Under the pieces are notes generated by a model. It saw only the letters and a list, made by a program, of their open reading frames with translations, was not told the origin of the DNA and made no database searches. From Diphasiastrum complanatum (lineage: Eukaryota; Streptophyta; Lycopodiopsida; Lycopodiales; Lycopodiaceae), in the NCBI GenBank assembly GCA_029204225.1, contig CM055102.1, forward strand, positions 30,167,632 to 30,231,631: a DNA stretch of 64,000 nucleotides, read 5' to 3'. This document shows, in pieces, positions 55,835 through 64,000 of this stretch (its first letter is position 1; every line of letters starts with the position of its first letter). A program made the position numbers and the translations under genes.

Positions 55835-58800
55835 AGGTTTTGATACAGCCTGGAGAAGTAAGTTTGATTCCAATGTCTTGTTTATTAAATTCCGCTCCTT
55901 GGATTACCGCAATGCAGCTTTACGAATTAGATCCACATTAAAAGGATCTTTCATTTTTATGGATGAAGACCTCACACACATGCAATGGCAAGCTAGGAAA
56001 CAAATTATTCAAGAGGCAAATTCACGAAATCCGCGGGTTGTTTTCATTGAAGGCAAGCCAAATTTCTATGATAGGGTTTCACAATAGGGATTTGGGGCTC
56101 CCGGGCAAAGGAGCAGCCCGAGCTCCCCTAAGTCATTACAAATTGGTTATTGGAACTGTAATGGTGTACTTTCTTCTTCTTCAGCGGGCGATTTCCACTC
56201 TTTTTTGCAGTTATGTGATGTTTTATTACTGACAGAGACCCATGAATCATTGTACCGACCTCTTCCAGTTATTCAAGACTACTCATGGCATTCAGCTTAC
56301 AGGCCTTTCTTGCGAGGAAAAACCACGCGAGGTTCTGGTGGTGTCGCTTGTCTTTCCAGGGATATCCATAGTACTCACTTTAATCTCAGTCCCTTCTCCA
56401 CTCTTTCATTTTTATGGATGAAGACCTCACACACACGCAATGGCAAGCTAGGAAACAAATCATTCAAGGGGCAAATTCACGAAATCAGCGGGTTGTTTTC
56501 ATTGAAGACAAGCCAAAGTTTTATGATAGGGTTTCACAATAGGGATTTGGGGCTCCCGGGCAAAGGAGCAGCCCGAGCTCCCCTAAGTCATTACAAATCG
56601 GTTTTTGGAACTGTAATGGTGTACTTTCTTCTTCTTCAGCAGGCGATTTCCATTCTTTTTTGCAGTTATGTGATATTTTATTACTGGCAGAGACCCATGA
56701 ATCATTGTACCGACCTCTTCCAATTATTCAGGACTACTCATGGCATTCAGCTTACATGCCTTTCTTGTGAGGACAAACCACGCGAGGTTCTGGTGGTGTC
56801 GCTTGTCTTTCCAGGGATATCCATAGTACTCACTTTAATCTCAGTCCCTTCTCCACTAGCTAATACTGCTTTTCCACCGAAAACTTTCTCCTCTCATAAG
56901 TGCACTTACAATAGATGGTACGATGCAGAGTGCCTTTCTCTACACAAGCAAGTTGTCCACGCTCAATACCACTCTCCTGATACTTTAGCACTAAAACAAA
57001 AGGAGTACCATAAAGTGACTCTGAGGAAAAAGACCACATACTTTCAGTCCCTTGCTCAGAAACTCATTGATGCCTTTGACTCCTCTTCTTCCACCTTATT
57101 CTGGAGGATGTTCTCCAAAAACCCATGTAAGCCAGCTCCTAATGCCATCGAATCCTGGATTGACTATGCTGCAAAACTTTATACAATTGATTCTCCTTCT
57201 ATCTCTTTGTCAACGAGTCCATCTGAGTTCACCCTTTTCACTCCATCCATGATTGAAAATGCCATCAAACACGATGGCTAAGCTCTATGGTTCAGTTATG
57301 CAGTCTATCATCAGCTCCCAGGCTGAGACAAAGGGATTGTATGCTATGGGACAGGCAGGTTTTAGAGCAGGCTACTCCACGGCTGACCAGGTTTTCATCC
57401 TGAGATGTATCATAGAGGAGGCGAAATCCAGGAAACAGCGAGTATATTGTTCCTTTGTAGACTTCCGCAAAGCATTTGATTCAGTTCCGAGACATTTGTT
57501 GCTTCAACGCTTGGTTTCTCTTGGCTTATTGCTGCTATCACTGCATTATATGAGAGAGTTTTGGCACGTTTTCGTGATGGTGAGGGATGGTCCTCATATA
57601 TTCATAGTACGGTCGGAGTAAAACAGGGATGTCCTCTATCACCCACCCTTTTTGCCCTATACATTGACGACCTTGAGCGGATCATTCGAGAAGAAGGTGG
57701 AGACGGCTGTCCTCTAGCAGATATTATTATCCCTATTCTTCTCTATGCAGATGACGTGGCTCTACTATCTAGTTCGGCTACTGGACTTCAGCGACATCTG
57801 GATGCCCTATATACCTTCTGTCAGATATGGGGGTTGATGGTGAACATTGGTAAGACGAAGGTTATGGTGTTTAACACCAATAGACAGCATATGAGAGACA
57901 TTGTGTTCGATTATGATGGACAGCCACTAGAGATAGTGACGTCTTACACTTATGTGGGTGTTCTCTTCTCCGGGCCTTTACTCTCCTTTAGATCAGCAGC
58001 ACTAGCTAGGCTCCGCAAGGGGCGCTCTACTCTTGTTCAAATGGAGAGATTTTCTTCTACTTACTACGTGAATGATCTTGATACGTGCTGTCGCCTTTTT
58101 TCCTCGACTGTTTCTCCAGTTGCACTATATTCTGCAGAGACTTGGTGTCCAAGCTTATCCCGAGACACTTGGAGTGATATCTCACGTTTACAGATTCTCA
58201 TGCTCAGCCGGATGATTCGGGCAAAGCAATCAGTTGCTCACGAGATTATTTTAGCAGAGTTTGCTTCCCCTCCACTGCTTGTAGAGGCTATTTTCAGGAT
58301 CATCTCATTTATTCACAGGGCCTCAGAGCTTGATTCTTCTAGATACGCGATAGCGGCTTTTACGTCTTCTCGCACTTTGGCGGGGCAGCAGGTCAAATCA
58401 TGGTTTCAATGTGCCTCGAATTTTCTTTATAGCTAGGGTTTATCTATGTTGGACCTCCTGAACGGGACACATGTGTTCATCCGTAGGCAGATCTACAGAG
58501 CATACATACACACTGTTTGGTCTCATCCATCACGAGCTAAGCTCCAGTTCTATTACACTCATTTTCTTCGGCTTGATGCATCAGGGCTTCCCGTTAGACC
58601 AGATTATCCCTCTCAGGTGTTGTCATTTGGCCTACGATACCGCATTGGTCAAGTTCGGGTTTCTTCTCATTAGCTCGGTATTGAGAGAGGCCAATACACA
58701 GACACGCCACGTCCCTTACGGATCTGTCAGTGTTGTTCATTACAGGAGGTTGAGGATGAGTTCCACTTTATTTTCAGATGTCCAGCTTACTATGAGATCA

Positions 58801-59358
58801 GAGGCAGATTCCATTGTCTATATCTTACCCAAATGTTCACATGGGTTAGAATGGCATGGATTTGCCCTAACACCAGCACACATGTCTACACCAGACCTTT
58901 TAGCCATATTGGAATATATACGGTTAAAACTTTACATACACTGTCTAAATACGATATGAAATGATATGGATCAATCGCTCATACAGTGATCAGCATGGCA
59001 TAAGCCCTGATACGGTAATAGTAGGTCTTGGCCTATCGCTAAGTAACTATACGCTGTTTGGGAAGACTGGACTATGATTTATAAACGCTCTTTATGCTAT
59101 TAAGTAGTATAGCTTCTTTTGGACATGCATAACTGACGCTCAGCTATGACACCTGTTTTACCCACTGTACTAACTCGTGTGGTTTTGTGTTGTGCAATAG
59201 TGGTAGGTATCAGCTGGACGTCTTGAAAGTGGTTATGCTTTATGGTGCTTTTTTAGTACTGTATATACTTTTCAGCTTTATTTAACCTTGTTGGAATATG
59301 AATAAAGGCTTCAAAGGGTTCAGTCTTGCTTTGTCAACAGGAACTGTGATATTTCGTT

Positions 59359-59359
<1 letters not shown>
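55835..59359 (+). mobile_element. LINE copy LB1, endonuclease and reverse transcriptase, rearranged
   Basis: Begins with the C-terminal part of an ORF1-like frame (FIFMDEDLTHMQWQARKQII, stop near 56086). The endonuclease region starts IGYWNCNGVLSSSS, LLLTETHES. A 455-base segment is tandemly duplicated (55951-56405 and 56406 to about 56858), repeating the ORF1 end and the endonuclease start. A linker (YDAECLSLHKQVVHAQYHSP) follows. Near 57275 the sequence jumps from NAIK to AKLYGSVMQS, losing about 85 codons present in LB2. The reverse transcriptase then has GQAGFRAGYSTADQ, SFVDFRKAFDSVPRH, VGVKQGCPLSPTLFALYIDD and YADD at 57744. A C-terminal zinc motif (CQCC...H....C) lies near 58720-58790. 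The frame is broken near 57590, 58436 and 58673. The 3' end, AATAAAGGCTTC near 59300, precedes a (CT)n tract. Confidence 0.85.
56406..56858 (+). repeat. Second copy of a 455-bp tandem duplication in LINE LB1
   Basis: Nearly identical to 55951-56405; it starts at TCATTTTTATGGATGAAGAC in both copies. It arose after insertion of the LINE or during its reverse transcription. Confidence 0.9.

Positions 59360-59445
<86 letters not shown>
59360..59445. repeat. (CT)n tract joining LINE copies LB1 and LB2
   Basis: About 43 uninterrupted CT units. LB1 ends on its left and the truncated LB2 starts on its right. Confidence 0.95.
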
Positions 59446-59449
<4 letters not shown>

Positions 59450-62391
59450 CATCTCTCATGCACCCAAATACACCTTTGATCGCTCTCACATCAAGACATA
59501 CCAGGAGGCCGTAAGTTCATTTCTTTGTCATTTTCCCCACCACACGTCGTTGGAAACACAAGCTATCTTCCTTACCACGTTACTACATACCGCTGCAGCA
59601 TTTTCCTTTCCCTCCAAACCACATCAACGCCCACCCACTCCGTCACACCCTATCCGACCCCCCTGGTTTGACGCCGAGTGTCGTATCCTCCATCTCCAAG
59701 TTACCCAAGCTAGATTGCATAATACACACCTTCTTCCTGCAGCTCGTCGATCTTTCCATTATGCCCTCCGACGGAAGAAACGGATGTATGAAACTCAAAA
59801 AGGGAAAAGCTTAGTCGATTCCCTTTGCAGTTCCTCATCCGGTGCCTTCTGGAGAGAATTCATCCCCCGTGCCCCACCTCCTCCCCTCACTGACCTCCAT
59901 ACCTGGACTACATATGCCACTACCTTATATACTGTACCCACGGACACACCCATCTCCATTTCTCCCCGACCGACTACTTTCACTTTCTTCACCCGGGACA
60001 TGGTCTTGACCGCCATCAAAAGACTGAAAACTTGTCGCACCCGTGATATTGACGACCTTGAATCCGAACTATTAATCCATGCTGCAGATACACTTTCACC
60101 GATCCTAACCACTTTGCTTAATCAAGCAGTTGTCTCCGGCTTCCCTTCCTCCTGGTGCACCAACATCATCCACCCCATTCATAAAACTGGTGACCCCATG
60201 GACCCTGGTAACTATCGCACCATTATGATTGGACACATCATTGCTAAGTTATATGGCACCATCCTACAGTCAACAGTCAGTTCTGAGGCAGAGTCTAGGA
60301 GATTACATGCATTGGGCCAGGCAGGTTTCAGAGCACACTACTCCACCACAGATCATATCTTCACCATTCGGGCCATTATTGAGGAGGCTCGACACAAAAG
60401 AGAACGGATCTACTGTTGTTTTGTTGACTTCAGGAAAGCCTTCGACTCTGTTCCACGATCCCTTCTCATTCAGCGTCTACGTGATCTTGGTTTTTCTACT
60501 GACATGATCTTGGCAGTGATGGCACTATATGAGAGAGTCCTTGGATGTTTTCGGAGTGATACCGGCATCTCAAACCACATCTGGAGCACTATTGGCGTGA
60601 AACAGGGCTGTTCTCTATCCCCAACCCTGTTTGGACTATATATTGACGAGCTTGAGAGAGTTATTGAGGGATGCGGTGGCACAGGTTGCAGGCTTGGGAG
60701 CATCTTGATTGCTATAGTTTTATATGCAGATGACGTGGTCCTCCTATCTTCTTCTAGAGAGGGATTACAGCGACAGGTAGACAGTCTTCATGCCTTCTGC
60801 AGTAGATGGGGATTGGGGGTTAGCATATTGAAAACCAAAGTTATGGTTTTCAACACATCGAGAGCTTTTATGCAGCGCCAGGAACTCATCTTTGATGGGC
60901 AACCCTTGGAGGTCGTATCTTCTTACACTTACCTTGGCATGCTTTTTACAGGCCCTATCTTTGGCATGCGACAGGCAGCCTCCGCCAGACTTGGGAAGGG
61001 TCACACCTCCCTTGTCCAGTTAGAGCGCTTCTGTTTCAGACGGTTTATTCGGGATGCCCCGAGTAAATGTCAGCTTTTTGATATTCTCGTTACTCCCACA
61101 GCCCTATATCCAGCAGAGGTATGGTGTGTGGGTCTTACATCTTCGGATTGGGCCAGTATTTCACGACTGCAGGTTCTCATATTATCTCGGATGATACGGG
61201 CGAAGCCATCTGTCCCACATCAGATTATCCTGACAGAGTTCGCGATCCCTCCCATTCAGCTATCCGCCGTCTTCCAGCTTATTCTATATATTCAGCGTAT
61301 TATGACGTTATCCACAGATGAGCAGAGATACACACAAACGGCACTTGCCTCCTCGCGAGACCTTTATGGTCAGGGGCATCGACTATCATGGTTCTCTCAG
61401 GCCTCCCGGATACTGGATACACTTGGGATTTCTATCACAGACCTTCCATCGAGCACCCATGAGTATATCAGACACTTTCTCTATAGAGCATACCTGAGCC
61501 GGACATGGCAGGGACAGCTCGAGGTCAAACCCGACTATTACAGGACACACTTTTTGGAGCTAGACACAGTTGGATTTCCAGTTTTGCCACACTATCTCAC
61601 CTCAGGACTATCTCATGGGCTCAGATTTATTCTGGGCCAGTTCCAAGTGTCCTCACACCAGTTGGCGATTGAGACTAGACGCTTCCAGGGCACCCCACGT
61701 GAGGAGCGGTTTTGTTAGTTATGTTCATTATCTATGGTTGAGACAGAGGAGCATTTCCTTTTCACATGTCCAGTTTACTATGAGATATCATTGCCTTTTT
61801 CGTGAGACACCAGTTACATTACGGTCCCTCATCTCATATGAGGACATTAGATGTGTGGCACTTATGATACATGAGATGTCCCTCCTGTGTCAGGACCTAT
61901 GTCAGACAGCTCAGCACACTTATCCAGACACACAGTCTCAGATTACATCCTTCTTCTCTCGCTGGAGATCACGTCCTGATGCAGACATGACTGACAGCGA
62001 TTGCGACGACATTCCCAGACCTAGGATGCAGAGACGACGCATCACCCAGCCCTACTAGACCTCTTACACAAAGACACACTATACATGCTCCTGTTCACAC
62101 GACGTCAACGGGCTCCTGCACTTCCTCATGCTACAGCTCTCATTACATCCTTCTACAGCACTAGTACAGACCTGGCATCTTGACATGGTCACATTTGACT
62201 ACCATGCACAGAGATTATCATTTATGTAGTTATCTTAACTTGTACTAGATGTTTCCTTTTTTTCTTTATTACCGTTTTTGGAGGCGTTTATACGCTCCAC
62301 GGTTACCACATACTTGACATGTATTTCCTTAGCCTTATATGCCTTTTGGCATGGAAAAGACATTAATAAAGCTTTCTCTCTCTCTCTCTCT

Positions 62392-62429
<38 letters not shown>
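59446..62429 (+). mobile_element. LINE copy LB2, open 722-codon reverse transcriptase frame
   Basis: 5'-truncated in the endonuclease C-terminus or linker (PPWFDAECRILHLQVTQARL). The open frame 59550-61718 carries the reverse transcriptase in full: FPSSWCTNIIHPIHKTGD, NYRTIMIGHIIAKLYGTILQ, CFVDFRKAFDSVPRSLLIQR, IGVKQGCSLSPTLFGLYIDE, LYADDVVLLSS (YADD at 60723), then the thumb and MIRAKPSVPHQIILTEF. The frame stops at a TAG just before LCSL...EEHFLFTCPVYYE, the C-terminal zinc motif, which continues in phase; a single change probably made this stop. The 3' end has the stem-loop CTTATATGCCTTTTGGCATG, AAAAGACATTAATAAAGC and a (CT)n tail (62374-62429). It is the best preserved copy. The GVKQGC and LYIDE motifs look unlike ordinary plant L1; the clade is uncertain. 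Confidence 0.9.
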
Positions 62430-63395
62430 GGCCCGATGGTGGGCGCTGGTCGCGATGGTGCAGTCCGTTGACTGCCTGTCTCTGTCCCGCTGATATCCGC
62501 ATCCTGTCCCGCTGATCTGGCAGCCCCGCTGGGCACCTAACTGCTCCATCCCCCTCTTTTAAGGCAGCGATGGCTCCCAAAAAAAGTCATGTAGCATTAA
62601 CGCTGCCTGCCAAGAAAAGCCCCCCCCCCACTCGGTCTACTGTAGCGCTACCTGACCCCCCCACTCATCCTACTGTAGCATTGCCTGAGGCAGAGCTGCC
62701 TGCCACGCAGGCAGAGCTGCTGCCTGAAGAAAAGGCAGCGCTGCCTGCTGTACCTAGATGTCCATCCTGGCTATTAATCTCTTCTTAGTTAGATCTTTTT
62801 TCAATTTGTTAGTTGACGGCATTGATCCGTCTGGTTTCCCATCAATCAAGATGGTGGTATTGGCTGCAAGCTTGCTAATATACTCATTTCCATTTTGCTT
62901 TATGTTGATGATGTGGCCTTGCTTTCTTCGTCTGGTGAGGGGTTGCAACGGCACTTGGACACATTACAAGTTTTTGGAGACTTATTTGGTTTGACTGTGC
63001 ATACCAGGAAAACCAATATCATGATCTTTAATACCTCCAGGACCTTATGTAGCAACAGGTGTTCACTCTAGGGGCACAACCACTTGAGGTGGTATGGACT
63101 TCCTTTACTGGTCCTGCTTTCAGTATGAGACACGCTGCCACAGTAAGGTCATGCTTCGTTGCTTCAGGAAGCACATTGCACCCACGGCTATGTATGCAGC
63201 GGAGGCTTGGTGCACTGGGATTCCTGAGTCAGAGTGGACTAGCATTTTTCGTCTACAGATCAACATGCTTGCACGCATGATCCGAGCCAAACCATTTGTT
63301 CCTCACCAGGTTATACTTGCTGAGTTTGTCGTCGTTCCACTACGGGTTGAGGCTATTTTCAGGTTGATCACTTATATCCAGTGGAGATCTCCACC
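62430..63395 (+). mobile_element. LINE copy LB3, internally deleted fragment
   Basis: Starts directly after the (CT)n tail of LB2 with GC-rich sequence and an ATG at 62570 (MAPKKSHVALTLPAKK). The start resembles the leader of LA3. From about 62880 it jumps to reverse transcriptase sequence with YVDD in place of YADD (62901-62912), then TNIMIFNTSRTL, AMYAAEAWCTGIPESEWTSI and INMLARMIRAKPFVPHQVIL. It breaks off near 63395 without the family 3' end. Several frame changes. Confidence 0.8.
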
Positions 63396-63450
63396 AAGCG
63401 TGAAGAAAACTAGCAATCCCACCAAAGAAGGTAAGTGCTCTAATACCAAG

Positions 63451-63545
63451 CTTAGTTGCCCGTTCCAGAATGGAACGCGTTTTGGAACATGTTCCGTTCC
63501 GAAATGCAACCAAAATAAAATTTCAAAAAGTACGTATTTTTTTAA
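63451..63545. repeat. Third copy of repeat family R1 (left end)
   Basis: AGTTGCCCGTTCCAGAATGGAACGCG.TTTTGGAAC (in part, 63452-63486) matches the left end of the copy at 21545. It is followed by GTTCCGTTCCGAAATG. Confidence 0.5.
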
Positions 63546-63591
63546 CACATGATTAAAGCAAAAAGAAAGCCTCCTATTCTTCCAATCTTAA

Positions 63592-64000
63592 CAGAAGCTT
63601 GATGCGCACATCCGAAGGAAAAATTGGTGAACTTTGGAGGCTTTCCATCTGTTCCTGTCATCGTGAGAGACTGAGAGTGTCTGACAAAAAGTCTCTTGCC
63701 AAATTAGATCCATCGCTGTAGCCATATTGAAATCTGCATCTGGTCTTACTGCAATGGGCATCGCAGCCAAGCACTCTGCATTGTGAAGATAGACAACGAA
63801 TGGGCTTGTAGGACAGAGAAGTTTTAAGATTTGGCACAGGTCCTCCAGTTCCATTAAATGGCTTGCATCGCGCCCACACCAGATCGCTACCCGTGTCTGC
63901 AAGAGCATGAATTGTCTGTGGAGGAGCGGCTAGTTGCACCACCATCAAATAGGATCCATACAAATCAGTATCGTAGGAAGGATTGAGTGTGTTCTCTTCT
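63592..64000 (-). CDS. Nepenthesin-type aspartic protease (A1), partial
   Basis: The frame is open from the window edge to 63658. It encodes NPSYDTDLYGSYLMVVQLAA, PPQTIHALADTGSDLVWARC (the first catalytic Asp in DTGSD), then a Cys-rich insert (CLSSQCRVLGCDAHCSKTRC) and FQYGYSDGSNLARDFLSDTL. These are hallmarks of plant nepenthesin/CDR1-like A1 proteases, usually 400-500 residues and secreted or plastid-targeted. After DTLSL the family sequence continues in another frame (TGTDGKPPKFTNFSFGCAHQ) to a possible GT donor near 63592. So there is an apparent one-base shift near 63660: either a pseudogene or a sequencing error. The second catalytic Asp region is not seen downstream. The 5' part lies beyond the window. 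Confidence 0.8.

Noticed and set aside
59550-61718. Host gene with a long open frame
   Set aside because: All motifs are LINE reverse transcriptase (VDFRKAFDSVP, YADD) and the copy ends in the LINE 3' terminus.
1-64000. CRISPR arrays, operons, phage or bacterial features
   Set aside because: No regularly spaced direct repeats of that kind; spliced plant-type genes and plant retroelements show the DNA is eukaryotic.

Overview
The window looks like nuclear DNA of a land plant with a large, repeat-rich genome. Three plant-type host genes can be read (an NTF2 nuclear transport factor, a MATE transporter related to the FRD3/DTX42-44 group, and a nepenthesin-type aspartic protease). Everything else recognisable is transposon sequence: copia and gypsy LTR relics, a non-autonomous LTR element, hAT DNA transposons, a pogo-like MITE, SINE-like tRNA-derived sequences and many LINE copies. 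The very long repeat-filled introns and the non-L1-looking LINEs make a fern (or another large-genome vascular plant) my best guess, but nothing here proves the lineage.

Layout. 1-1880: 3' part of an LTR element. 1881-4656: no gene, except a strong miRNA-like hairpin at 3901-4002 with a TATA box and a CACGTCA motif upstream. 4657-5747 (-): NTF2 gene in two coding exons. 5775-9690: AT-rich, nothing recognised. 9691-18055: five or more broken copia and LTR pieces in both orientations. 18099-20313: duplications and simple repeats, no gene. 21197-50354 (-): C-terminal half of a MATE transporter in eight exons whose splice phases all agree. Its introns are about 4.3, 2.9 and 20.1 kb among others. 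They hold the MITE, SINE-like pieces, two nested gypsy elements, a 3.9-kb non-autonomous LTR element with its target duplication, and two inverted hAT copies. 50754-55600 (-) and 55620-63395 (+): two back-to-back groups of LINE copies, many joined head-to-tail through CT/GA microsatellite tails. 63592-64000 (-): partial aspartic protease gene running off the window.

How things fit together. The host genes are ordinary housekeeping or transport genes and show no operon-like link. The most interesting biology is in the mobile DNA. The LINE family ends in a conserved short stem-loop followed by a (CT)n or (CTTT)n tail, and new, 5'-truncated copies repeatedly begin exactly where an older copy's tail ends. 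This suggests a LINE that reuses its own microsatellite tail as a target. The second item worth testing is the hairpin at 3901-4002. A third is that the MATE gene lacks its 5' half in the window although another same-strand gene (the protease) lies upstream.
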